This document shows positions 23,801-35,095 of a stretch of DNA of 64,000 nt, piece after piece. A program made the position numbers and the translations under genes. Position 1 is the first letter of the stretch. The number at the start of each line of letters is the position of its first letter. The stretch is from Coffea arabica. Lineage: Eukaryota > Streptophyta > Magnoliopsida > Gentianales > Rubiaceae. The notes under the pieces are model-generated. The model was not told where the DNA came from. It did no database searches and worked only from the letters and a program-made list of their open reading frames with translations. The DNA lies in the NCBI RefSeq assembly GCF_036785885.1, contig NC_092323.1, positions 9,990,501 to 10,054,500 on the forward strand, written 5' to 3'.

Positions 23801-23951
23801 CTCCAGTGCTGAAAATCCAAGTTCATGTCCGCGGAAGACTGTGATTTTCAAGTGAAGGGTAATTAATTGAAATATTAGACTCGAGGTCTGATTAAGCACG
23901 ACATTTTCTTATAGTTGGGAGTATTTTTAATCACATGTGCTTGTACAAAAT

Positions 23952-25248
23952 TGATAGGTATCAAGTCTGTACAATAATAAATACTTATTTGAAAAAGAAA
24001 AAAATATGGTAATTTTTGTGTATAGCGGTGAGTAGGGTCGAATCCACAGATATTGGGGAAATATATTTCTTCTCGGATTCAAAGTATGGAGGAATTTTGG
24101 AGATATTTGGAATTAACCAACTAAATTTAGTAAAATCAAAATAACACAAATAAAATAAAATTAAGTCGATAATTGCAAAACTCTAACCAGAGGAATAACT
24201 GTTCGACTAAGTTCATAAACTGATCATAGATGCAATGATGAATTCAATTATTTATTGATAAATTAATTCTACCATAAATGCCAACTCTTCATTATTTTAT
24301 CGATAGTCAAGGTACAACCGTGGACTATTTCTCCAAATAGAAAACAACTCTAGGTACGACCACAGAAGTTTAATTTCCCGATTGCATGAAGAATTAGAAT
24401 AGTTTAATTCTAACCAATCAACACGCTACGAGGGTCTCCTTAAGTTAGATTATTTGTTCCCCTAACACAAATCTAATTATGCCAGTTGCTACCGAGATTA
24501 AATCAATCTAATAATTATGTATTAAATCACTTAAATTAACAATCAACTATCAAATCAATTCAAATACCGGGTCCTTTGATATTCAAATAACATAATAATC
24601 ATAAATATTAAAACCAAAGAACGAATAAATACCAATAAATGAAAGAAATACTATAATTAATGCGAGCTCAAAATTTGTAGATTCAAGTTTTCAAGCTATC
24701 CTCAGGCTAGAAAAAGAATTTAGCGGCGCATCCTCAAAGGAAATCCACAAGAATCCATTGATAATAATTGTGTATAGTTTTTCCTGCCAAAAAGTGAACG
24801 AAAGACTCCTATTCTGTTCCAAAGAATCACCCTTGCGAAATTGTTGCTGGCCGACCTCTTAATCACGCAAGTCCGTCTTTTTTTTCTCCCTTTGTTTCCT
24901 ATTTAACATCAACTACTAATAATAAGACATGTTTCCCAATAGAAAAAGGAAACTACTTAAGATGATATTCCAAGTTTCCTAATTCAATACTAAAACTAAT
25001 AATGAAAATTAAAGTTTTCAAAGTTTTCCTCCAAAAGCTGCCCTGAGTTCGATTTGGACTTGGAAACCGACCCGAACATGCCACCATCAAATTAACTGGA
25101 AAATTGCCCCTTTTAATCATGTTTTGCTCATTTTCCTACAATTAGCATCATTAACCAAATATAAATAAAATCCATCAATTAAAACAATATTTGGCTGAAA
25201 TCAAGAAAAAAATAATCATAAATTAAATAGCAATTTTGCATCCTATCA
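23952..25248. mobile_element. probable solo LTR or LTR-like insertion, about 1.3 kb
   Basis: Starts TGATAGG and ends CCTATCA (short inverted TG...CA termini), and has no coding capacity. It lies between two direct copies of the NAC 3' end (23611-23940 and 25250-25580). No matching target duplication was seen at its borders. Fossil; family not assigned. Confidence 0.45.
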
Positions 25249-25590
25249 ACCTCTTTGTTCTTAATTCATCTGTTAAATTTGGTTGTCTAAAATGCTGTAA
25301 TGACTCGAAGGAGTTACAAACACTAGATTTTGCCCAAGTTTAGCATGGATGAGACTGCAGATGCGTTTTGGACTCCAATGAGAAGTCTGTGGCTTGAAAA
25401 TTGCAGCCCGGATGCTTTTGCCAGCCTCCTTAACTGCTAACTCCAGTGCTGAAAATCCAAGTTACTGTCCGCGGAAGACTGTGATTTACAAGTGAAGGGT
25501 AATTAATTGAAATATTAGACTCGAGGTCTGATTAAACCCGACATTTTCTTATAGTTGGGAGTATTTTTAATCACATGTGCCAATAACAGC
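25249..25590 (+). pseudogene. duplicated 3' end of NAC (last part of exon 3 plus 3' flank)
   Basis: Near-identical to 23611-23940. It keeps the end of the C-terminal coding sequence ([13 protein letters not shown] and on to the stop) and the same 3' flank down to AATCACATGTGC. There is no promoter or NAC domain. One extra T near 25330 (GATTTTGCCC against GATGTGCCC) breaks the frame. Confidence 0.85.
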
Positions 25591-26926
25591 ATCTGTAATA
25601 ATCAATTGGAAAATTTTTTAGCCTCATTTGCGGTAGAAAAAAGATGGTCCTCGACTCCTTGTAATCTAATATGAGTGGCAGACCAACTTATTTTCCTTAT
25701 CTTAAAAAAGAGACATTAAAGAACGTATATAAATTTCCAAGGGGTAATGTAACTTGGGTTCTTTTCTTTTCTCTTTTTTTTTTTCCCTTTTTTCTATAGA
25801 AGCAAAAAAGGGGTTAATTACACTTTGCCCTCCTAAACTTTGGTAGTCATTACACTTTATCCTTCTCAACTTTAAAAATATACAGTTTACCCCCATAAAG
25901 ACTAGTCAAAGCTAGAAATGCCAAAAAAAAGTACAATAACATTATTATCCTTTTATTTATGACGTTATCTGTAACTTATTATTATTTTCTTTTATTGCTA
26001 GAAAATGAAAAAGTTATATTCAGTTTATTATCCTTAAAATTTTTTCTATTGGATTAATATTTACTTTTACATATGTTCGGTTCAATTTATAAATAACACA
26101 ATAATTAACAGTAAATATAATTAGCAATTTTTTGAAAAATGGTAATATTAAACTTGTTATTTTTTATTATTGTAGTTTACATAGACTTTTAGAATGATAT
26201 TATTGTCATTTTTTTTTTGTCAAATTAGTCAAATGTCAAAGACTTAACAACCAAAATTGTTGAAAAGCACTGGTATGCCTTATTTTTTAAATTTAGAGGA
26301 GAAAAATAGAAATTAAATAAAACTTCAATTCTTTTTGGACAGAAAAGGCAATAATGTTAAATTATAAATAATTTCAACAACGAAAGAGCTATGTTGTCAT
26401 AACACTCAGGAACAATACTAAAGGTCTCTGATTTTCTTTTGCTTAAGACGTAGGAACTAATTTATTAGGGCCTGAGTCTAGAGAAATAGGTTGGGCGCCT
26501 AAAGGGTCGAACTCGAAAATTTACAATGCAGGGCGAAAACTGGATTTCTTGTTATCCATGTAACCTTTATTCTGGTCTGGTGTATACTTCTTCCCTGTTT
26601 GTTCATGATTTCTTGTTATCTTTAGTAAAATTTATCCCCATTATGGCGTTACGTACGTTGTAATTTTATAACTTGTCACTTGCAAACCTCTGACGCAAGG
26701 CAAGCCTTTTGCCTTGTCATATTTTTTCAAGTGGGCAAAAAGTTTAAAAGCATCGGTAAGGAAAAAAAAAAAAAAAAAAAGAGAGAAGAGAAAATACGAA
26801 GCAAGAAATTCAATAAACAAAAGTTTATTAGGGTTTTATTATTAATATACTGATTCTGTAGAATTAGACATGGAAGCCATGAGAAGGGTCACCTCAAAGG
26901 GGTGAACCAAATTTTTATGATGCCAA
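25591..26926. other. intergenic with repeat sequence
   Basis: From about 25811 the sequence (GTTAATTACACTTTGCCC, then CTAAACTTTGG) looks like one terminus of a common plant transposon, but no inverted partner was found. The remainder is AT-rich. A TTTATT at 26927-26932 reads AATAAA on the minus strand, 27 bp past the chitinase stop, and could be its poly(A) signal. Confidence 0.4.
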
Positions 26927-26958
26927 TTTATTTAAATAAAAGACCAACATAGGCCTAA

Positions 26959-28143
26959 TTAGGAGCCGAAAGGCCTTTGGCTGGCGCAGTCCAAATTGTC
27001 GCCATAGCTCACTCCCAGTATGTCGCAGTATCTCTTATAGAAACCAATTCTGTCGTTCATCTGTGGGTTGGAGCCTTTTCCGCATTCAATTCCACCATTG
27101 ATGATGTTGGTAACGACACCGTATCCTGGGCGGCGACCAGCCGCATTATCAGCTTGGGACGGTGTCCATCTGCCGGTCATCACGTCGTGGCAAGAAGGCT
27201 TTGGGGACTGGGGCGTCATCCAAAACCAAAATGCAGTCTTGAAAGAAATGGTTGGGTCAGTTGCGACTAAATCTGGGTTGTGTAGGAGATCAGATCCTAT
27301 GGCTCTCCCTGCTGGACCATAGTTGTAGTTGCTACAATATTGGATCAAGTATCGATCAGTAAAAGAAATTCAATTAAGAAGAAGCTAAGTTAACGTTTCT
27401 TCTCAAGAATCTTGGATAGACTGGGATTTTGTTTACTTACTAGGAGATTTGAATTGGTCCTCTGCCGTAGTATTTTTTCCCAGGAGCACAGGGCCACTGT
27501 TGGTTGGCGACACAATAATCTGGAGGATTACCTTGTTCTTGCTTGAAGCAATACCCCCATGCATAAGGACCATCTGGGGCAGTTGCCCATCCGCCTGTGT
27601 CAAATCAACAAATGATGATGCCCGTTAGTATCACACTCTTTCTCCTCATTCCCATTTTCTTTCTTTCCTTTTTTTTTTTTATTACTCCTATCATCATTTT
27701 TCCCTCTAGCCTCATAGTTGTTTGACAACTTGACTTCGTCCTTACAGTCTTGACCATTTCAGTAGGTATATACGTAAATTAAACAACAATGGAATCATCA
27801 TGTTATCGATCGTTATGGGAAGATAACAAAATAAGGGCCACTAAGGATTAAGACAAGGTAGTTTTGATTTTGTACCTGTTGTTTCATGAGAAGTTTGAGC
27901 CAAGAAGGCCGCTATTTCTCTTTTACGAGCAGTAATATCACCAGTTGTTCCAAAAGCCCCATTTGACCTGGCAGCAGCTATGAAAGCTTCGTAGGTGTAG
28001 AAACCGTGAGCAGGACAGTTTGCATCATTTCGATGCTTTAGCATTTGCTCGAAAAGGGGTTTTGTTATAATAGAACTGACATCTTGTGCAAAGACCCCTA
28101 CGAGGGACAGAAAAGAGCACAAAACCACTGCCCAGAACCTCAT
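26959..28143 (-). CDS. GH19 chitinase, class II (no hevein domain), 264 aa, 3 exons
   Basis: Minus-strand exons are 28143-27876, 27594-27441 and 27331-26959 (795 bp, in frame, GT/AG borders). I start at the ATG at 28143; the longer open frame upstream has only TTG. An N-terminal signal peptide ([20 protein letters not shown]) leads directly into the catalytic domain, with no chitin-binding module, so this is class II (PR-3 type). Catalytic Glu residues are in SHETTGG (general acid) and CFKQEQG (probable general base). [18 protein letters not shown] and IINGGIECG are conserved. The C-terminus ends ASQRPFGS with no vacuolar extension, so secretion to the apoplast is expected. It hydrolyses chitin of fungi and insects. 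It is the most diverged of the four chitinases here but shares both intron positions. A TATATATA box lies 65 bp upstream. Confidence 0.93.
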
Positions 28144-28207
28144 TTTTTTTTCCCTCTCTTTCAAACACTGATCAAGTTTCTGTGCATTGTCGAAGGAAGA
28201 GTGCAGG

Positions 28208-28217
28208 CTATATATAG
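28208..28217 (-). promoter_or_regulatory. TATA box of class II chitinase
   Basis: CTATATATAG (palindromic), 65 bp upstream of the ATG. A transcription start about 30 bp downstream would give a 5' leader of about 35 nt. Confidence 0.6.
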
Positions 28218-30373
28218 TGTGTAGAGTGATAAGGTTGGAGACTTTTCCACTCGTTTCTTTCGAGGAAAATCAGCGTTTTTTTTTTTTTTTTTGGATAAAA
28301 CGGCGAAACAAGAAAATCAACGTTTGACTACTGCTAGGCACTCCTAAATATTCAAACAGTGACCGCTTAAGGAGTCATACTTCATTGTCATGGTAAAACG
28401 TACCTTAATATATCTTACATATATAAAGCGTCCAACGCCTTGTGAACAGTGCAGGATGAGCTGGTTATGCCGTGATTTGTCTGGTTTTGAGGGGCCTTTT
28501 GGTCCTTTGATGATGGGTGTCAGTGGCTCTGCTGGCATTTTGCTTCTGTCCGCTGGCTCTTTTCGATTGTAACTTTGTAAGTCCACGTGGCTTTCGATTT
28601 TGGTAGTCAGCAATTACTATTAGTTAGTGGGCGGTTGCGGTCAGCAATATTCTTTCTTTTCTCTTAGCTTTTTTCTTCTTCTTAGTTTTCTTTGGCAGCT
28701 TAAGAAATGTCTTGAAAAGTTTCTTTCTCAAAAAAAAAATGCAATTTAAGAAATGGATTATAATTTTTGAACTTTTACAATAGGTCCAATTTTTTTTCTT
28801 TTGAGCATGAAAAAAATGATTCAATAAATACAAATTATCAAAACCAAAATCATCAAAATCTCCAAAAAAAAAAAAGAAATAGACAGCCTAAAAAAGGGAA
28901 GAAAGAAAGAAAAATAAGAAAATATGTATATTCACCCTTGCAAGTTAAACTTGTTCAATATTGAGAGTTAAGAAATGGATTATAATTTTTGAACTTTTAC
29001 AGTAGGTCCAATTTATTTCTTTTGAGCACGAAAAAAAAGATTCAATAAATACAAATTATCAAAACCAAAATCATTAAAATCTCAAAAAAAAAAAGAAGGA
29101 AATAGACAGCCTAAAAAAGGGAAGAAAGAAGAAAAATAAGAAAATATGTATATTCACCCTTGCAAGTTAAACTTGTTCAATATTGAGAGTCCTATGCTCA
29201 TTTTCAATAGATGATGTCTTGTCCAAAAAAACCATTGTCGCTCCCTCCACTCTTGAACACTTTTAATCTATCAATCAAACAATCATCTGAATTGCAACAA
29301 AAAGAATAGGATCCAATATGAAACCCTGATTAGGAGACATGGTAGTATATATAAACCGAGATCATGGAGGGATAGAGTTGAATAAAAATTATGTGTCATG
29401 AATATAGACCTATTAATGTAAAACAAAAAAGCCACTGAATATACAAAAAATATTAATTCAATTTTACATTGGTGTGAAAATATTTTTAAATATGTTTGAA
29501 TGCTCATTCAAGTCTAGCAAACAAAAGAAAATGACAAACCCATTTTATAATTGCCTTGCTTTATTTCTTTCTTCTAAAAGATTGTTAAATGTGAAGTACT
29601 AACAAATAGAAAGTGTCAAAAAAATGGAAATTGTCAAATTGCTTGTCTTAGAGAAGCAACGTAACTAATAAGCAAAGCTACACATTACATGTATAGTCAT
29701 ACGCCTTTTAGTTCTACCTAATATTAGGCATTACTTACTGATTAATGCTATATTAAGAATGTAAGATAACCTGATTTCAAAGCCATATTTATTTGTGTAA
29801 TTAGGAAAAAACATACACTCACACACATGACTATTGTATCTAACAAATAAAAAAAGCACACAAACATAACAGGAAAATAATGAGTCTCAGCTACCTGACG
29901 CATGGCGTCAGGGCTAAAAAACTAGTATATATATATATAGCTAAATCCTAAAGCAGCGGAGGAGGTAGAAAAAATTTTCAATGGGGCCAAAAATAACACT
30001 AGCATTTCTTACGAGTTATTTTGTTTATTTAAAAAAAAAGGGAAATGCCAATATTCATGCAATTAGTAACATTAATGCATTTATTTTGTGAACAACGTAA
30101 AAAAAAAAAACTCAGCTGAATTTACTCGCGTAATTACCATTTTTCTTGAAAAAGAATAAAAAGTCATTTAAAATTATTCACAACGGATTTTCATGTTCTG
30201 ATAACCATTTATAATCTTTCATTTTCCACTCCATATATTTTTGTCAATATAAATAACTAAGCGATCATTTATTCAAGATTCTAAAATGAATGAGTGATAT
30301 ATTATGCCACCTAATTCCTAGGGAATTAAATGACTAATAAATATAACAAACGAGTCATAAATTATACTAGCAA
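28218..30373. other. intergenic with a tandem duplication
   Basis: No gene seen. Contains the 222-bp tandem repeat listed separately, plus AT-rich sequence. Confidence 0.45.
28746..29189. repeat. 222-bp direct tandem duplication
   Basis: Unit 1 at 28746-28967 and unit 2 at 28968-29189, almost identical, each starting TTAAGAAATGGATTATAATT and ending TTCAATATTGAGAG. The low divergence indicates a recent event. Confidence 0.85.
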
Positions 30374-30381
30374 CTTCCAAG

Positions 30382-31406
30382 CAATGTTTTGAAAATCGGA
30401 CCGGACCGGCCGGTTAGACCGGTTGAGCCGCGAACCGGCCATGGCACCGGTCCGGTTCAATGATATAGTTGACTTTGCCAGAAAACCGGTCAAAAACCGG
30501 TTGAACCGCGAAAACCGGCGAACCGGTGGTTTCCGGTTTTCAGCTTTTCCTCCTTTTTTTGTTGTTGCAAAATGCAGTTATCAAGATTCGAACTCAAGCC
30601 CTTTGTAATAGAAGACCAATGTATTAACCGTTGTACCATCACATCTTATTAATTTTTTTTGATAACTTATTTATATAAAGCAAACACTCATATTTTTTTT
30701 TCCATTTTTCTTACAAAATCTCATTCTCTCATGGCTCTTTCTTTTTAATTTTCAACTCTCTCTCTCTCTATCCTCTTTTCTTTTGTCACTCCCTTTTTAA
30801 TCAAATCTCTTTATTTTTAATTTATTGATGTTTTCTTCCATCTTTTAATTTTGTTTTTGTCCATTAAATTGAAAAAAGTTAAAAAAGAATTATTTTTTTA
30901 ACCCCAATTATTTAATACCACAACCACTCACTTTTATCTCACTTTTTGTTTCTTATCAAGTTTACATTTATATTTTCGATTTTCTTGACTTCCTTCGAAC
31001 TCCAAACTTCATTTTTTAAATTGCAATCTCTAAATCCCAAAACGTAAATTAAAATTTAAGTTCACAATATCTAAATTCTCATAGACTTGAATTTTGTATA
31101 ATTTCAAAATATTGTGATATTTTTGGGTTGGATTTAGATATAATTGAAATTGAGATGAAATTTATTTGTTTTTACTTATAATTTAAAAAAATTATTTTTA
31201 AAAATTCAAGTTATTAAAAAATAGTAAACTTTTCATCATATAAAGTATTAAATTAGTCCATTACATGTCTTATTTTGTACATATATATATTTATATAAAT
31301 TATTTTTTAAAAAATTCATTGAACCGAGGTTGAACCGGTCCGACCGGTTAAACCTCGACCCTTTCACTTCACCGGTTCAATTAACGGTCTGGTTTTTAAA
31401 ACATTG
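30382..31406. mobile_element. hAT-type non-autonomous element, 1025 bp, 8-bp TSD
   Basis: Termini CAATGTTTTGAAAATCGG and (inverted) CAATGTTTTAAAAACCAG, followed inward by ACCGG/CCGGT-rich subterminal repeats. An exact 8-bp duplication, CTTCCAAG, flanks it (30374-30381 and 31407-31414), diagnostic of hAT elements. There is no transposase. A tRNA-like segment with Pol III boxes lies inside (30585-30640, minus strand). Confidence 0.85.
30585..30640 (-). other. tRNA-like segment with A- and B-box-like motifs inside the hAT element
   Basis: On the minus strand the motif TGGTACAACGG (box A-like, 30638-30628) is followed 32 bp later by GAGTTCGAATC (box B-like, 30595-30585). No complete cloverleaf forms. 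It could be a captured SINE head or tRNA relic. Confidence 0.4.
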
Positions 31407-31414
31407 CTTCCAAG

Positions 31415-34400
31415 GGAACTAAATGGCTAGACTCTTAGTGTTAGAAAGTTTTGGGTTATTTATTGCCCATTTTCATTAAATTACAAAACTGGTAGTGTTA
31501 TGTATATTTTACTTCTTAATATTTTAGTGGGGGCATGAAATTTTTTCAAATTACATGGGTAATAGGGGAAATTTGGCATTACTAATTGGAAAAATATTGA
31601 CGGAGGCTTGTGCTCCCAGTGCCCTCTCCCCCCCCTGCATCCACCACCGTCCGAAAGGACAAATAGAGGTAAAACCACTTGTACCATTTTTTATTATTTA
31701 TATCGTTGGGATGTTAAATACTCACGGAAGTGTCAAAAAATTCAAAGGTGAAAGTACCTAAAATATAGGGATAAAGAAATAAGATAACAATGAATTTGAA
31801 AATTTTAGTGGTTAAAAGTATTTTATAACCTTCAAAAATCACAGCTTCCCGCAACATTTCTATTTTCCCTTGACATATATGACTTGTAAGTAACCATCGT
31901 CACCTTGAACAAGATACATACTATCGATTGATCTAAACAAGCATCAGTTTTACAGGAAGGAAAAAATTGAACGTCTGACATCATCATGCGTTGGATACTT
32001 ATCATTATTTTTTCAATATTTACCATTCCAATTAACTGCTGGGGACTGAACTGAAGTACCAGTTTTGTATTCAAGTAAAAATGGAGATTTGCCTAATATT
32101 TTGACTATATGGAATGAGGTTGAGTGCAGGAGGTCGTATCCATGGACTTGCGTTGGGCAAGACTGGGTCACTGGGAGAAGATTGCGGGAGGAGATTAGAT
32201 CATTGGGCTGCTAAATATACAAGGAACATAACGGTATGAGCAGCCCTTTATCTTCATCACTTTTGACTATTGAGCGCTGAATTTGTTTTGCAAGTTACAC
32301 GTATAATATATAGTAGTTTGTCAAGTAAACCGACGTCTAGATGCGGCATCCCAATTGTCAAATCAAATCATCATATCTGATTTCAAAGCTTCGCGAGGCT
32401 GCTGTTAGCTACGCATCAAATTAGAAAAAATGTCTTACCATTTGAATGGTGCGTTGGCAACCAATTAATCTGATGGGTGGAGGGGGGGGGGGGGGCGGCG
32501 GCGTGAAATACAGAAGCAAGCCGCCACAAGGGGTGGCTCAACTGAGTCGGAGGAACCTGACGGAGATTAATTATCATCAGATCAGACGGATGCATCGCGT
32601 ATCGGTATAAATTTAGAATAAATTTCATATAGAGGCACGTTGATGAGAGGTAAGGTTTGAACTATTGATCTCCCATTCCATAATTAATGTGGTGATCAGT
32701 ACCTTTAGAAGGAGTTGGTTGCCATGAGGGGGCCGTTAATGTCATTTTCTCCATTTTGCAACGCATGTGCCTAGTTATCTTATCTGCCATCAAAGTGTCA
32801 TTAATTTGCTGATTAAGATTTGATAGGATACTTGGAAGTTTAGACCGGTAAAGATCATCATGGGTTGTTTTTTGACTGTCATCTGATGGGTTCGGCAACT
32901 GTATAAGCAGAGCAGCAGAAAGATCGCCATCATCACATGTTAGTGTCATCTGATGGGTTAAGTAAGAAACGTCTAAACTACTTTGTGTTGAAGTGTTGGT
33001 TTTGGTTAAAAGAACTATGGAGGCCTGAACCTAGACTAGACATTGTGGTAGAATTCTTCTGCATCGAGTTGCAGTTGCAATAAGCCATAAAGGGCTTCGA
33101 TACATACACAAGCTACTTATATTATACGGCAGGTTCAAACTGATCTTTAGTTGCTAGAGCTTTCAACTTTTCATTCATCAGAGAGTGTATTTAGCGTGGA
33201 AAGTGAGATGAACTTGCAAACTCTTTCCCGGGGCGGCTTCCAAGTTCTTCGACGCCCTAAATACGCGGTTAATGGACCATCAAGGAAAACGGTGCGCTAG
33301 CTAGTGCCGGACTGGCAATGGAATTTTGTATTTGGACCAATTCAAACAACTGATTCCGACAAGTTGATGGACTCACTCACTCACTGATGTAGCTGCTATC
33401 CATACAACTCAGTTTCGAAATTATAAAATGAGTTGATAGGAACCGTTATTCTATTATAGTTGGTATTTTTTTTTTTGGCAAAACCCCTTATATAATAACA
33501 CTGGAAAAGATATTTTCTATGTTCAAACGGAGAGAAGAAATCAAGAGGATTTAAAAGTCCAGTTAGCAATTTCTTGATCAACTTATAATATCCACCTAAT
33601 CAATAATGTCTCGAGTAACTAAATTAGGTCTTGACAACACTAATAGCGTTAGAAGACATCGATTTTTACTCCTACAAAAGATCAGGTCCAGTTAAGCATG
33701 GCAACACTTCCATTTTTTTCTACTTCTTTTAGTACTACTCAAGTTTCTATGGATTGTAAGAGCAAAATGTATAGTGAATTAAGCTGTAAAGGCTCAGGTG
33801 TTTCCACGAAAAGTCTCAGTTTGGAATAGCTAATTTTCTACCACTACCTGAATGACTTAACCTGCACTCCTAATCACAACATATTAAAGTGAATCTTCCA
33901 CAAATTATTAAAGTGAAGTTGATCAGCTCCGCCATCATGATGAATTAGACGAATGCCGAGTTGAAAAATCGTATAAAACAAGTCACAAACTTTTGAGGTT
34001 TTATACTTCGTGTATGATACTTTAATTATTGCAGAATTTTAAAGCTTGAGTAAGAATAATATTAAATCTTCCATTAAGTTGCACATATACAACTAATAAT
34101 ATGATAAAATTTTAAACAATCTAATGTCTAGTATAAAAAAAAAAATTAAGAGTAAGAAATTAGTATTAATGGACAAAGTTGTAGAAAATTAATTCATATT
34201 TTTTATTTCACACTTTCAAATATATTCGTACTATTTACATACAAGTATACAGACATAATAAGTTTACCGAACTCGTGATTAGTAACTAAATGCATAGAAA
34301 TACTATTTAATTTGCCTTGACTATGTCTAACATACTATAGGTTATTGTACATTTTTTATTCGAAAAAGAGGACACTCTCAGCATTTGAATTGGTCAATTG

Positions 34401-35095
34401 GACCAAGGGTTTTAGTGCTACACTTTGATGTTAGCTTAGTGCTAGTTTACTTAGTCATTAGTGGTGGAATTCTTTTCACTAGAAGATCTTCTTTTTTTTT
34501 TTTTCAACAAACGGCACTAGAAGATCTCAACAAGTGAGATTTGTCACGAGTACGATGGATTGAATAATTCGTAAAAGAGAATATAAATAAGAGGTTTTGA
34601 AATCGAATTCTTCTGTCAGCCACACTTTAAATTGTTGCTGATTTTAACAGGCCCATGAGTTTAAATAATTGTAGCCTGGTGTGGAGTCAGAGCAGATCCT
34701 ACTTAGTAGTGGGCTTGGGTTTTGTGTTACAAAAGAGGACTGACTGCAAGCAGGTCATTAGTTGAGGCAGTCTACCGTGGAACAGACCATGCGCCAGTAA
34801 TTTTCTTAATACAAGATTTGGCCCATGGGGGATGGCCTATTTCTACGGCTTGAAGACCACAAGAATTTATCATGCTGTTGCAATCACCTGAAGCTTTTTT
34901 CATTTTGTATTTCTGATTTTTAAGCCTATTTGCATTGAAATAATTCACTGGGATGGAAGCCAGAACAATTGAAATCAACAGAGAAACACACACAAAACAA
35001 AAATGAAAATGTTGGACCAAGATTTTAAGGATCCATGTATAGAAATTGACCAAAAAGAATCATTGATTTGTTGATTGCCACTGTGATTTTCTGCT
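31415..35095. other. intergenic, no convincing gene
   Basis: 3.7 kb without a recognisable gene. One exon-like island (32130-32233) has AG and GT borders but resembles no family I know. A run of 14 G lies at 32482-32495. The stretch next to 35096 should include the TBL 3' UTR. Confidence 0.4.

Larger units (their letters stand above)
10084..23940. repeat. tandem segmental duplication (PPR part + intergenic + NAC), two units
   Basis: Unit 1 runs from about 10084 (inside the PPR CDS) to about 16970. Unit 2 runs from about 17013 to about 23820. Collinear matches seen by eye: 10084-10195 with 17013-17115; 11315-11440 with 17128-17230; 11670-11960 with 17330-17680; about 12590-12660 with 18358-18440; 13160-13220 with 19130-19190; 13495-13530 with 19830-19866; 14215-14300 with 20110-20200; NAC1 with NAC2. 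The spacing is about 6.7-6.9 kb. The units then diverged by MITE insertions and deletions. Confidence 0.85.

Noticed and set aside
26977-27322. Plus-strand frames of 84-97 codons
   Set aside because: Antisense shadows of chitinase exon 3.
27841-28164. Chitinase start at 28164
   Set aside because: The codon there is TTG; the first ATG in frame is at 28143 and begins a clean signal peptide.
32520-32680. SINE with box A (GGTGGCTCAACTGAG) and box B (GGTTTGAACTATTG)
   Set aside because: The boxes are about 130 bp apart, too far for a tRNA-derived head, and no poly(A) or target duplication was seen.
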